Shown here: piece by piece, positions 17,370 to 27,900 of the stretch | Layout of the letters: each line of letters begins with the position of its first letter | Numbering within the stretch: the first letter of the stretch is position 1 | Assembly (NCBI GenBank): GCA_903923395.1 | Contig: CAIXXM010000166.1 | Coordinates: forward strand, 20,315-84,314 | Direction: 5' to 3' | Length of the DNA: 64,000 nucleotides | From: an uncultured Acidobacteriia bacterium | GTDB taxonomy: Bacteria; Acidobacteriota; Terriglobia; Bryobacterales; Bryobacteraceae | Translations under genes and position numbers: made by a program | Notes under the pieces: model-generated | The model's database searches: none | What the model was told of the DNA's origin: nothing | Seen by the model: the letters and a program-made list of their open reading frames with translations, nothing else

Positions 17370-19037
17370 ATGAGTGATAGAAAACTGCAGGTGGTCCCGC
17401 TCGGCGGACTAGGCGAATTCGGCATGCACATGATGGCCTTCCGTTACGGTGATGACATCATCGTGATCGACGCCGGCATGATGTTCCCGGAAGACGAGCT
17501 CTTGGGGGTCGACATTGTCACCCCGGATCTGACCTGGCTCAAGGAGAACCGCGAACACGTCCGCGCGCTTCTATTGACCCACGGCCATGAAGACCACATC
17601 GGCGCGGTCGCCTTCTTCCTGGAGGAGTTTAACGTTCCGGTTTACGGGACGCCCTTCACTCTTTCCCTCGTGGAACGGAGGCTTGAGGAATACTCACTCG
17701 ATTTCGAACCGGAGCTCAAGCCTGTTCACCCGAAGGTGATGATCACGGTGGGGCCCTTCCGCGTGGAGTTCATCCACGTGACGCACTCGATCGTGGCCTG
17801 CGTGGCCATGGCGATCACCACCCCGGTCGGCGTCATCATCCACACAGGCGACTTCAAAGTGGACCCGACTCCCACCGACAATGTGCTCTTCGATCTGCAC
17901 ACTTTGGCGGAATACGGCAAGCGCGGCGTGCTGCTGCTGCTCTCTGATTCCACCAACGCAGACCGGCCCGGCTACTCGGATTCCGAACGCGCGGTGCGTC
18001 CGCGGCTCGAAGACATTTTCAACCGCAGCGATTCGCGCCTCTTCGTTTCCTGCTTCAGTTCTTCGATTCACCGGATGCAGCAGATTCTGGATCTCTCGAA
18101 CGAATTCGGCCGCAAGGTCGCGCTCGTGGGCCGCAGCATGATTTCGGTCACGGAAATTGCGCACCGCCACGGCCTGCTCGATATTCCCGATGGCATTCTG
18201 ATGCGCCCGCAGGACATCATGAACACGAAGCCGAACAAGGTGACGGTTCTGATCTCCGGCACGCAGGGCGAACCGATGTCAGCGCTTTCCCGCGCGGCCG
18301 TCGATAACCACAAACAGGTTTCCATCAACAAGGGCGATACGGTCGTCCTCAGTTCCCGCATCATCCCCGGCAATGAGAAGACCATCTTCCGCATGATCGA
18401 CCACCTGTCGAAGCGCGGTGCCGATGTGATGTACGGCAACATGAATCCGCCGCTGCACGTTTCCGGACACGGTTCCATGGAGGAACTGCGGCTGGTGCTG
18501 AACCTTGTGCGGCCCCGTTACTTTATTCCTGTGCATGGCGAATACAGGCAGATGGCGAAGCATGCGCGGCTCGCCGAGCACCTGCGTCATGTGGGCCTGG
18601 AAGAAACGTTCATTCTCGAAACCGGCGACGTGCTGGAGATCGACAAACTGGGAGCACGGCGTGCTGGACGCGTCACCGTGGGCCGCGTTTGTATCGATTC
18701 CGGCGGGTCCGCGGATGTGGTCGGCGACATGGTGATCCGTGACCGCCGCGTGCTTTCCGAAGACGGCATTGTGCTGCCGGTGATCGCGATCAACAAACAT
18801 TCAGGACGCGTGGAAGCGACTCCGGAACTCGTGAGCCGGGGCTTTGCCCTGGAAGACGACCCGGACTTCATGCGGGCTGCTAAGGAATCCGTGCAGCGCA
18901 CACTGGAAAATTCATCGGATGAAGAGAAGATGGATTACGGCGTGATGAAAGAAAAGATCCGCGGGGATCTGAAGCGGTATATCAACAAGCATGCCGACCG
19001 GCGGCCATTGATTATGCCGGTGATTCTGGAAATCTAA
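17370..19037 (+). CDS. rnj: Ribonuclease J
   Basis: A 555-residue metallo-beta-lactamase/beta-CASP nuclease with combined endonuclease and 5'-3' exonuclease activity in mRNA decay and rRNA processing. The zinc site motif HGHEDH is at residues 71-76; further histidines appear in HVTHSI and the TGDFKVDPTP aspartate motif. The beta-CASP part has LLLSDSTNADRPG and SGTQGEPMSALSR, and a C-terminal domain (from about residue 460) completes it. The ATG at 17370 gives the typical short N-terminus before VVPLGGLGEFGMH. It ends at a strong terminator. Confidence 0.96.
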   Translation: MSDRKLQVVPLGGLGEFGMHMMAFRYGDDIIVIDAGMMFPEDELLGVDIVTPDLTWLKENREHVRALLLTHGHEDHIGAVAFFLEEFNVPVYGTPFTLSLVERRLEEYSLDFEPELKPVHPKVMITVGPFRVEFIHVTHSIVACVAMAITTPVGVIIHTGDFKVDPTPTDNVLFDLHTLAEYGKRGVLLLLSDSTNADRPGYSDSERAVRPRLEDIFNRSDSRLFVSCFSSSIHRMQQILDLSNEFGRKVALVGRSMISVTEIAHRHGLLDIPDGILMRPQDIMNTKPNKVTVLISGTQGEPMSALSRAAVDNHKQVSINKGDTVVLSSRIIPGNEKTIFRMIDHLSKRGADVMYGNMNPPLHVSGHGSMEELRLVLNLVRPRYFIPVHGEYRQMAKHARLAEHLRHVGLEETFILETGDVLEIDKLGARRAGRVTVGRVCIDSGGSADVVGDMVIRDRRVLSEDGIVLPVIAINKHSGRVEATPELVSRGFALEDDPDFMRAAKESVQRTLENSSDEEKMDYGVMKEKIRGDLKRYINKHADRRPLIMPVILEI

Positions 19038-19038
19038 A

Positions 19039-19072
19039 CAAAAGGGGCGGATCTGATCCGCCCCTTTTCGTT
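19039..19072. terminator. Bidirectional intrinsic terminator
   Basis: AAAAGGGGCGGATC starting at 19040 is mirrored by GATCCGCCCCTTTT, forming a 14-bp stem with a single-base centre (effectively a near-perfect palindrome) followed by T-rich sequence on both strands. It separates the convergent RNase J and oxidoreductase genes. Confidence 0.85.
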
Positions 19073-19079
19073 TTGTAAC

Positions 19080-20516
19080 TTACTTCATCTGCACTAACTG
19101 CCGCGCGGAAGCTCTGGCCTGCTTCATCAGGTCGCCATAACCCTCCTTATCGAAGGGCGGGCAACCGGCGGGGAACTGCCCCAGCGGATGATTCTTCTGG
19201 CGCATGAGATAAGTGCAGTAAGTCAGCGTCTTGCAGACGCGAAGTTCATCGAGTTCGCCCTTCTCCAGCAGATCTTTCGCGAAATCAGGGTAAGACAGCG
19301 ACCCGCGGCCCAGACCGAAGATACGAATGTCGCCCGTGGCTACATTGTGCGCCGCAGCATTCACCGCATACTTCTGCAGCCAGCTGTAACCGGTGCCGAC
19401 CATGGGCAGGTCCGGGAAGGTCCGCTGCAGTTCGCCTGCAATGCGGAAGTGACGGTCCACGCCGGTGAGCGGATGCTCCGGCATTTCGTAATTGCCTTCA
19501 TCGGGCTTTTCGAACGGACGGCCGAAGTGCGGATTGTAGTACGGGCAGGCAATGGAAACGTTAAGCAGGGCGAGTCCGGCCGCCTTGAGCAGACCGATGG
19601 CCTGCTTCACTTCCGTGAGATCTTCTTCGAGCGGGTTATCGGGATTGACGCCATACCCATGCGGATAGGGCAGTTCATACTTGCCCGGCACGCCGATCCT
19701 GGTCGCTTCATCTTTGAAGTAAGGCACGGCATCAAAGCAGCCCATGCGGGAGCCGATGAGCAGCTTGTTCCCGAACTTCGCCTTGATCTTGCCGATGACG
19801 TTCAACGGGAAGCGCATGCGGTTTTCGAGCGAACCGCCGTACATGCCCCCGCGGACCTTTGCGCCAGCCAGTTCACTCAGCAGATAGCCATGGGTAATCT
19901 TGATATCGATGGCATCGAAGCCGGCTTCCAGGGCCAATCCTGCGGCCACCACGAAGTCATCTTCCAGACGCTGCAGTTCATCGTCTGTGATGGGCTCCTG
20001 TGAGGCAGGAGTGTTGGTCTTCTGATCGATCAGCGGGTTGTGATAGGCGATGATCCGGTTCGGATAACTATAGCGGCCCGAATGCGTGAGCTGCATGGGG
20101 ACGAGCAGGTCATCGGCGGTGCCATAGATGGCCGCGTGGTCTTCACGGATCATCTGGATCATGCGCGCGTAATCACTCTGGGTGTCTTTGTTGATCCAGA
20201 GCTGCCGCGAATTCGCACGGCCGTCTTCCCGGACTGCTGTAGCCTCAAACCAAATCAGCTTGGCGCCACCTTCGGCGAAGCGCTTGTACCTGCGCCAGGT
20301 GAGTTCGTCGGGCCGGCCGTCCAGTGTGCCGTCACAGCCTTCCATGGGGTGGATGGCCATAGAGTTGCCGATGACACGGTCGCCCGCGGTCACCTTGCGG
20401 CCGAGAGCTTCCTTGAGTTTCGCCGGATCAGATTCAAACCGGACATACTGCGTCATTTGCTCCGCTGCGGCAGCCAGTTCGCCGAGCGATTTATAAGTGA
20501 AGAATTTCGTAGCCAA
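19080..20516 (-). CDS. NADH:flavin oxidoreductase, old yellow enzyme family
   Basis: A 478-residue TIM-barrel flavoenzyme. Seen are the N-terminal GNSMAIHPMEG motif of the FMN site, THSGRYSYP (catalytic His region, comparable to QLxHxGR), DAIDIKITHGYLLSELAGAKVRGGMYGGSLENRMRF (the family's HGYLLxxFL-like signature), and GLGRGSLSYPDF near the phosphate-binding end. There is no C-terminal NAD-binding extension like that of 2,4-dienoyl-CoA reductase, so it is a single-domain form with about 100 extra residues. The start is TTG at 20516. It lies 27 bases after an MFS transporter gene and is probably co-transcribed, which suggests it acts on an imported unsaturated compound. Confidence 0.87.
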   Translation of the reverse strand: MATKFFTYKSLGELAAAAEQMTQYVRFESDPAKLKEALGRKVTAGDRVIGNSMAIHPMEGCDGTLDGRPDELTWRRYKRFAEGGAKLIWFEATAVREDGRANSRQLWINKDTQSDYARMIQMIREDHAAIYGTADDLLVPMQLTHSGRYSYPNRIIAYHNPLIDQKTNTPASQEPITDDELQRLEDDFVVAAGLALEAGFDAIDIKITHGYLLSELAGAKVRGGMYGGSLENRMRFPLNVIGKIKAKFGNKLLIGSRMGCFDAVPYFKDEATRIGVPGKYELPYPHGYGVNPDNPLEEDLTEVKQAIGLLKAAGLALLNVSIACPYYNPHFGRPFEKPDEGNYEMPEHPLTGVDRHFRIAGELQRTFPDLPMVGTGYSWLQKYAVNAAAHNVATGDIRIFGLGRGSLSYPDFAKDLLEKGELDELRVCKTLTYCTYLMRQKNHPLGQFPAGCPPFDKEGYGDLMKQARASARQLVQMK

Positions 20517-20543
20517 AAGGGATCCCTGTTCTTAACGGTACAA

Positions 20544-21803
20544 CTAACCGCGTGCGGCAGCAGGCTCAGCAACAATGGCCGGGGGAGCGTCTTCCTTTTT
20601 GTCCTTAGGCAGCAGCAGGATGGCAACCGCGCCGATCATGGAGATTCCCAGGATGTACATCATGGGGGTCTCATAGCTCGGATACTGCTTGCGGAGCCAG
20701 CTCAGTCCGTAAGGCACCCAGGTCTGGCCAATAGTGTTCACGGGCAGGATGATCGCCATGGAGCGGGAGAGCGAGTTCACGCCGAACTGCTTGGCGGCCA
20801 TCAGCGGGATGAGCATGTAGTCAGCACCCATGGCGAAACCGAAGACAATGGCGAAGACATAGGGATTGCCGCCAGGCTTCACGCTCAGCAGCAGCGGGAT
20901 GCTGGCCGCGACGATGAAGTAAGTCACCGTCATCACGTTCTTCATGGAGAACATATCGGCGAAACGGCCAATCAACAGGCGGCCGGCGATGCTCGACCAG
21001 AGAATCCAGCGGGTCGCTTCGAACCAGACACCATTGACGTCGGCCTGGGTCTTGAAACCGGCATCTTTGAAGACGAGCTTCATGTGCTGATTGATGGCAC
21101 CTATGGAGCCGATGGAGCAGAGGCTGCCGATGAGCAACAGCCAGAACGGCCACTGCTTCAGCAGGAACCCGAAACTATGCGCAGCCACCGTGCTGTCTTT
21201 GTGGGCTTCGAGAGCGCCATCCGGGAACTGGCCCAGATCAGACGGCTTGTCCTTCAGCATGAAGAGCGCAAAAGGCCAGGCGAGGAACATCACGCAGCCC
21301 ACGGCGAGCATGGCACCGCGGAAGGTGTACGCCTCGGTCATCGGCTTCAGCAGCCAGGGCCCCGCCGCACCCACCAGACCCACGCCGACGTAGACGATAC
21401 CCATCGCCATGCCGCGGCTCTTCTTGAACCACTGCGACACGATGATCTGGTGCGGAATGGGGCCGCTGAGAATGTAGCCGAAGGTGTAGATGAACCACAA
21501 CAGGTAATAGATGTTGAGGTCGCCGGTCATCTTGCTGAAGCCAAAGCATGCAGCGAAGGTGAGGCCGGTACCAATAACGATGAGCTTCCGGGGACTGATC
21601 TTCGGAACGAGAATCGGACCAACCCAGAGGGTCAGCAGGGCAGCCAGCGGGAAGCCGAGCGTGATGTCCGGGCGGCTCCAATTGAAGGCCTTCTCGTAAT
21701 AGTCATAGAAGAACGGCATGTTGTAGTAGGGCAGGCCCACTGAGATGCCGAACGTGATGAAGGCGGCTGCGATGATCCAGCGCCCGTAGAAGCTCTTTTG
21801 CAT
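20544..21803 (-). CDS. MFS transporter, oxalate/formate antiporter-like
   Basis: A 419-residue inner-membrane carrier with twelve predicted spans. The pattern NMPFFYDYYEKAFNWSRPDITLGFPLA at TM1-TM2, WFKKSRGMAMGIVYVGVGLVGA at TM4-TM5, and a second-half repeat with RWILWSSIAGRLLIGRFADMF match the OFA/monocarboxylate branch of the major facilitator superfamily. The gene is directly upstream of the old-yellow-enzyme gene on the minus strand, so substrate import and reduction are likely linked. A small GNRA-type hairpin (CTGCC-GCAA-GGCAG on the minus strand, 21825-21838) separates it from the RND genes. Confidence 0.88.
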   Translation of the reverse strand: MQKSFYGRWIIAAAFITFGISVGLPYYNMPFFYDYYEKAFNWSRPDITLGFPLAALLTLWVGPILVPKISPRKLIVIGTGLTFAACFGFSKMTGDLNIYYLLWFIYTFGYILSGPIPHQIIVSQWFKKSRGMAMGIVYVGVGLVGAAGPWLLKPMTEAYTFRGAMLAVGCVMFLAWPFALFMLKDKPSDLGQFPDGALEAHKDSTVAAHSFGFLLKQWPFWLLLIGSLCSIGSIGAINQHMKLVFKDAGFKTQADVNGVWFEATRWILWSSIAGRLLIGRFADMFSMKNVMTVTYFIVAASIPLLLSVKPGGNPYVFAIVFGFAMGADYMLIPLMAAKQFGVNSLSRSMAIILPVNTIGQTWVPYGLSWLRKQYPSYETPMMYILGISMIGAVAILLLPKDKKEDAPPAIVAEPAAARG

Positions 21804-21847
21804 GGTCGGTATTTCAATTTATCACTGCCTTGCGGCAGAGATGGAAA

Positions 21848-24800
21848 TTAATCGCCGTGAGCAGGCTGCGCGGCAGGCAGCACGTTCTTGGGTGCCTTCC
21901 AGCGGTTATACGCTTCCAGGAACGAAGACATATAGGTGTAGACCACAGGGGTGAGATAGAGCGTCACCAACTGGGAGAACATCAGACCGCCGACGACCAC
22001 CAATCCGAGAGGCTGCCGGGCTTCGCCACCGGCACCGTAGCCGAGCGCAATGGGAACAGCACCCAGCAGCGCGGCCATCGTGGTCATCATGATGGGGCGG
22101 AAGCGGATGAGGCAACCCTGATAAATCGCGTCATGCGGCGAGAGACCCTGGGTACGCTCGGCATCCAGCGCGAAATCGATCTGCATGATGGCATTCTTCT
22201 TCACGATGCCGATGAGCATGATCAGACCGACGAACGCGTAAATGTTCAGGTCCATGTGGAAGATATACAGGGTAACCAGGGCGCCGAAACCGGCGGACGG
22301 GAGACCGGAAAGAATCGTGATGGGGTGAATGTAGCTCTCATAGAGAATACCCAGCACGATGTAAACCACGGCGATGGCAACCACAAGCAGCGCCAGCAAG
22401 TTACCCAGTGAGTTTTCGAACGACGCCGCGGCACCCTGGAAGGTTGTCGTGATCGAAGAAGGCAGCGTATCGGTCGCCACCTTGCGAATGGCAGACACTG
22501 CATCGCCCAGCGCCGCGCCAGGCTTCAGGTTGAAGCTGACGGTGACCGCGGAGAGCTGGCCATAGTGGCTGATGGTCTGCGGGCCGGTATCGGAATTGAT
22601 GTCCGCGAGCGTATCCAGCGGAATCAGCTTGCCGCCGCTGCTCTTGAAGTAGAGCAGAGACAGTGCCTTGGGATCCTGCTGGTATTCAGGCTTGAGTTCA
22701 AGCAGCACCTTGTATTCATTGATCGCCGCATAGATCGTGGAGACCCAGCGCGGCCCGAAGGCGTCGTAGAGCGAGTTCTCAATCGAGTTGGCGTTGACGG
22801 AAAGCGCAGCCGCTTTGTCGCGGTTGATTTTGATATCGACCTGCGGTGCGGAGATCGCCAGATCGCTCGTCACATCCTGCAGGCCGGGAATCTTGGAGGC
22901 TTCCGCTTCCATCTTCTTGGCCGCGGCGTAGAGTTCCGGCTTATCCGGCGAAGCCAGCGTGAACTGATACAGGCTCTTGGTCACCTGGCCACCGATTTGG
23001 ATGACCGGCGGGTTCTGCAGATAGACCTTCATGCCCGGCAGGTTCGCAAAACGCGGACGCATCTCTTCCACAATCTGATCCGCCAGGCGCTTCCGTTCCG
23101 CGCGCGGCTTGAGATGGACCACGATTTCGCCGTAGTTTGGTCCGCCCAAAGTGGTCGCCGCAGTACCGCCGACCGTGGACATCAGACCGGCCACATCGGG
23201 ATCTTCGCGGATAATATCCTGCACGATCTGCTGGTATTCCGCAATCTGGCGGAACGAAGTACCCTGCGCGGATTCCGTGATCGCCAACAATTGATCGGTG
23301 TCCTGGTTGGGGATAAAGCCTTTGGGGATCTTGATGAACAGGTAGCCCGTCGCCACCAGCACCACAACGAAGGAAATCATCATCAGCGGGCGGAACTTCA
23401 GCACCCACTGCAGGCTGAGGTCATAGAGATGCAGCCAGGCCTCAAAGAAGCGTTCCGTGATGCGGTAGAAAGCGGATTGCTGGGATTCATGCGGCGGCTT
23501 CAGGAAGCGGCTGCAGAGCATCGGCGTCAGGGTGACCGACACCACACCGGAGATGAGAATCGCGACGCAAATGGTCACCGCGAATTCTTTGAACAAACGG
23601 CCCAGAATGCCGCCCATGAACAGCACGGGGATAAACACGGCTGCCAGGGACAAGGTCATCGAGACGATAGTGAAACCGATTTCCTCTGAACCCACCATCG
23701 CCGCTTCCATGGGCTTCATGCCATGTTCCATGTGGCGGACGATGTTTTCCAGCATGACGATGGCGTCATCGACGACGAAGCCGATCGACAGAATCAAGGC
23801 CATCATCGAGAGGTTGTCGAGCGAGTAATGCAGCAGGTACATCACCGCGAATGTACCGATGATGGAGAACGGCAGAGCAAGACTCGGGATCACGGTGGCG
23901 GAGATGTTGCGCAGGAAGATAAAGATCACCGCGACAATCAAGGCCAGCGTCAGGCCCATGGTGAACTTGATGTCATCAAAGGATTCCTTGATCGTGTCCG
24001 AACGGTCATAGAGGATATCCATGTTGACCGAGGGAGGCAGTTCGGACTTGAAGACCGGCAACAGCCGCTTCACACCTTCCGTCACGTCAATGGTGTTGGT
24101 GCCAGGCTGGCGCTGGATGGCGAGCACGACCGAGCGCTGGGAGAATTTCGGGGTGGCGAACCAACTCGCGGTCTTGTCATCTTCCACGCTGTCAATCACT
24201 TTGCCCAGTTCTTCCAGGCGGACGGGCGCACCCGCACGGTAAGCCACAATCAGCGGACGGTACTGCGCAGCCGAGGTCAACTGACCGGTGGCCTGCAGGG
24301 TGAATGCGCGCTGCGGACCATTAATGGTGCCAGTGGGCAAATTCACGTTCCAGCCGCTGAGTGCGGTTTCAACCTCATTCATGCCGACCTGGCGCGAAGC
24401 CATCGCATGGGGGTCCAACTGTACGTGAACGGCATACTTCTGAGCACCCAGAACACCGACCTGCGCGACGCCGGAAACCATGGAGATGCGCTGGGCGACG
24501 CGCGTTTCGGCATATTCATCGAGTGTCCAAAGCGGCATGGACTTCGAGGTCAGCGCGATATAGAGCACGGGCTGATCTGCCGGGTTGACCTTGGTGAAGG
24601 TCGGCGGCGTGGGCATACCCTGCGGCAGCAGGCGGGTCGCCTGCGTGATGGCGGATTGCGTATCGACGGCCGCACCGTCCAACTGGCGGCTGAGATCGAA
24701 TTCGAGCGTTACCTGCGTGGTGCCCAGCGAGTTCCGCGAGGTCATCTGGTTCAAGCCGGCGATGGTCGAGAACTGGTTTTCGAGCGGCGTGGCGACGGAG

Positions 24801-24982
24801 GACGCCATCGTGTCCGGGCTGGCACCGGGCAAACTGGCCGTGACCAGCAGCGTGGGGAAATCGACGTTGGGAAGATCGCTGACCGGCAGAGAACCGTAGG
24901 CCACCAAGCCGAACATGGCGATCGCGGCCATCATGAGGCTGGTCGCGATGGGGCGTTTAATAAATGTTTCCGATACGTTCAT
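21848..24982 (-). CDS. RND multidrug efflux pump inner-membrane subunit, MdtC-like
   Basis: A 1,044-residue resistance-nodulation-division protein of the HAE1 type, with twelve spans and two large periplasmic loops. The N-terminus FIKRPIATSLMMAAI and the TM4 proton-relay pair in FVVDDAIVMLENIVRH are present, and TM10 contains the usual lysine in GIVKKNAIMQIDFALD. It begins four bases after a paralogous pump gene, the arrangement of mdtB and mdtC, whose products form a heterotrimer. It exports drugs, bile-salt-like compounds or metabolites; the substrates here are unknown. Confidence 0.94.
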   Translation of the reverse strand: MNVSETFIKRPIATSLMMAAIAMFGLVAYGSLPVSDLPNVDFPTLLVTASLPGASPDTMASSVATPLENQFSTIAGLNQMTSRNSLGTTQVTLEFDLSRQLDGAAVDTQSAITQATRLLPQGMPTPPTFTKVNPADQPVLYIALTSKSMPLWTLDEYAETRVAQRISMVSGVAQVGVLGAQKYAVHVQLDPHAMASRQVGMNEVETALSGWNVNLPTGTINGPQRAFTLQATGQLTSAAQYRPLIVAYRAGAPVRLEELGKVIDSVEDDKTASWFATPKFSQRSVVLAIQRQPGTNTIDVTEGVKRLLPVFKSELPPSVNMDILYDRSDTIKESFDDIKFTMGLTLALIVAVIFIFLRNISATVIPSLALPFSIIGTFAVMYLLHYSLDNLSMMALILSIGFVVDDAIVMLENIVRHMEHGMKPMEAAMVGSEEIGFTIVSMTLSLAAVFIPVLFMGGILGRLFKEFAVTICVAILISGVVSVTLTPMLCSRFLKPPHESQQSAFYRITERFFEAWLHLYDLSLQWVLKFRPLMMISFVVVLVATGYLFIKIPKGFIPNQDTDQLLAITESAQGTSFRQIAEYQQIVQDIIREDPDVAGLMSTVGGTAATTLGGPNYGEIVVHLKPRAERKRLADQIVEEMRPRFANLPGMKVYLQNPPVIQIGGQVTKSLYQFTLASPDKPELYAAAKKMEAEASKIPGLQDVTSDLAISAPQVDIKINRDKAAALSVNANSIENSLYDAFGPRWVSTIYAAINEYKVLLELKPEYQQDPKALSLLYFKSSGGKLIPLDTLADINSDTGPQTISHYGQLSAVTVSFNLKPGAALGDAVSAIRKVATDTLPSSITTTFQGAAASFENSLGNLLALLVVAIAVVYIVLGILYESYIHPITILSGLPSAGFGALVTLYIFHMDLNIYAFVGLIMLIGIVKKNAIMQIDFALDAERTQGLSPHDAIYQGCLIRFRPIMMTTMAALLGAVPIALGYGAGGEARQPLGLVVVGGLMFSQLVTLYLTPVVYTYMSSFLEAYNRWKAPKNVLPAAQPAHGD

Positions 24983-24986
24983 TGAG

Positions 24987-27900
24987 TTAGTCCGCCCCTG
25001 CCTGTGCCGGAGTCAGGCCCTGCTCTCCGCCTTGCACCGCATCAGCGGTGCGGCGCTTCCTGCCCTGAATCCGCTGCAGAATTCCATCCATGTAGGTGTA
25101 GACCACTGGGGTCAGATAAAGAGTCAACAACTGGGAGAAAATCAAGCCGCCGACAACGGTCAAGCCCAGCGGGCGGCGTGCTTCCCCGCCCGCGCCGTAA
25201 CCGAGTGCGATGGGCAGAGTGCCGAACAAGGCCGCGGCCGTGGTCATCATGATGGGCCGGAAACGCGCGATACAGCCTTCGTAAATCGCGTCCCGCGCCG
25301 AAAGATTGTGGGTTCGTTCCGCTTCCAGCGCGAAATCGATCTGCATGATCGCGTTCTTCTTCACAATGCCGATCAACATCATCAAACCGACGAAGGCGTA
25401 GATGTTGAGATCCACGTGGAAGATGAGCAGGGTCAGCAGCGCGCCGAAGCCGGCGGAGGGGAGACCGGAAAGGATGGTGAGCGGGTGTATGTAGCTCTCA
25501 TACAGTACGCCGAGAACGATATAAACCACGCCAATCGCCACCGCCAGCAGCAGACCAAGGTTCTTCAGCGAATCCTGGAAGGCCTTCGCAGTGCCAGTGA
25601 AGCTCGTCACCATGTTGGCCGGCAATGTATGGAGGGCAAGATCCTGCACCGCCTCCACGGCCTGGCTCAACGCCACGCCGGGCTTCAGGTTGAAGGAAAT
25701 CGTGACGGAGGGCAACTGGCCGGAGTGGGCGATGGACTGCGGCCCGGCATAGGGCGTCAGCTTCACCACGGCATCCAGCGGGATGAGATGCCCGTTGCTT
25801 GCCTTGAATTGGATGTCCTTCAGGTTGTCCTGCCACTGCTGATACTTGGGCTCCATTTCGAGCAGCACTTTGTTCTGGCTCAGAGGAGAGTAGATGGTGG
25901 AGACCCAGCTGGGACCGAAACCGTCATAGAGCGCCTGTTCGATGTTGATCACATTCAGCCCAAGCGTGGCGGCCTTGTCCCGGTCGAATTCGATATTCAA
26001 ACGGGGATTGCGAATCTGCAGGTCGCTGGTCACGTCCTGGATCATCGGCAGTTTGGCCACCTGCTTTTCGAGGCCCTGTGCCTGCCGGTAAAGGTCATTC
26101 ACATCGGGCGATTGCAGCGTGAATTCATAACCGCTCTTGGATTGCCGCCCGCCAATGCGGATGGCCGCGGGCACGGTCACGAAGGCGCGCATCCCGGGAA
26201 TCGCGCCCAGCTTGCGGCGCAGATCTTCCGCCATCTGTTGTGCAGATTTCGGGCGCTGGCTGCGCGGCACGAGATTCACCCAGCCGCGGCCCTGGTTGGC
26301 CGAGGTGCCGAAATTGCCGCCTGTGCTGGACATCACGTTGTCAATGCCGGGCTCATTGCGCATGATTTCATTCACGCGCTGCTGCAACTGCACCATACGG
26401 AGATAGCTGGTTCCCTGCGCGGCTTCCGTCGTGATCTGCAGACGGTCAGAATCCATTTCCGGAACGAAGCCTTTGGGGACGATCTGGAACAAATACACCG
26501 TAGCGCCGAGGACGCAAACGAAAACACCCAGCATCACCGGGCGGTGACGCAGCACCCATTGCAGGGTCACTTCGTAAACCCACAGCATGCCACCGAGGCC
26601 GCTCTCCATGATCCGGTAGAACCAGTTCTTCTTCGCGCCGTGATCAATCTTGAGGAAGCGGCTGCAAAGCATCGGCGTCAAGGTGACTGACACCACGCCC
26701 GAAATAAGCACCGCGACGGTGATGGTGACTGCGAACTCGCGGAACAGCCGGCCCAGAATGCCACCCATGAACAGCACGGGGATGAAGACCGCCGCCAGAG
26801 AGATCGTCATGGAGACGATGGTGAAACTAATCTCCTTGGAGCCGATGAACGAAGCTTCCAGCGCGGATTTGCCCTTTTCAATATGGCGGACGATGTTTTC
26901 GAGCATGACGATCGCGTCGTCAACCACGAAACCGACCGAGAGGATCAGCGCCATCATGGACAAGTTGTTGAGGCTGAAGTTCAGCAGGTACATCACGCTG
27001 AACGTGCCGACGATGGAGAACGGCAGCGCCATGGAAGGGATCAGCGTCGCCGAGAAATTCCGCAGGAAGACGAAGATCACCAGGATGACCAGCACGAGCG
27101 TCAGGCCCATGGTGAACTGAATATCTTTGAAGGCTTCGCGAATGTTCCGGGAACTGTCGCCGCGGATACCGAGAGAGACGCTGGGGGGAAGCTGGGCCTG
27201 GAAAGTCGGCAGCAACTTCTTGATGGCATCGGCAACATCAATGGTGTTCGCGCCCGGCTGCTTCATGATGATCAGGCTGACGGAGCGCATCACGTTTTCC
27301 TTGGTCACGAACCAGGACGCCTGATACGCATCTTCCACGCCGTCAATCACATTGGCCACCTGCGACAGGCGCACCGGCGCGCCGTTCTTCCAGGCGACGA
27401 TCAGCGGACGGTACTGCTCGGCATTCATCAACTGCCCGTTGGCCTGCACGTTGGTGTTCTGGTGCTCACCGTACAAAGTTCCGGTGGGAAGATTCACGTT
27501 CCAGTTGGTCACCGCGTTGGCGACTTCATTGATGCCGATCTGCTTCGCGGCGAGCTTGTTGGGGTCCACCTGCACGTGCACAGCGTACTTGGCAGCGCCG
27601 AAAACGTTCACCTGCGCGACGCCGGGCACCATGGAAATCCGCTGGCCGATGATGTTCTCGGCGTATTCGTCCACTTTCCACAACGGCAGAATATTGCTGG
27701 CCACGCCGAGCATCATCGTCGGCACGTCCGCGGGGTTCTGCTTGCGGAACGAGGGCGGCGAGGACATGCCCGGTGGAAGCAGCGGCATGACTTCCGCGAT
27801 GGCGGTCTGGAGATCGACCGCCGCGCCGTCAATGGAACGGGACAAATCGAACTGCAGAGTGACGTTCGTGGAGCCGGTCGACGAACTGGAGACCATGGAG

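Noticed and set aside
20040..21743. 567-codon plus-strand frame
   Set aside because: Shadow of the oxidoreductase and MFS genes on the minus strand.
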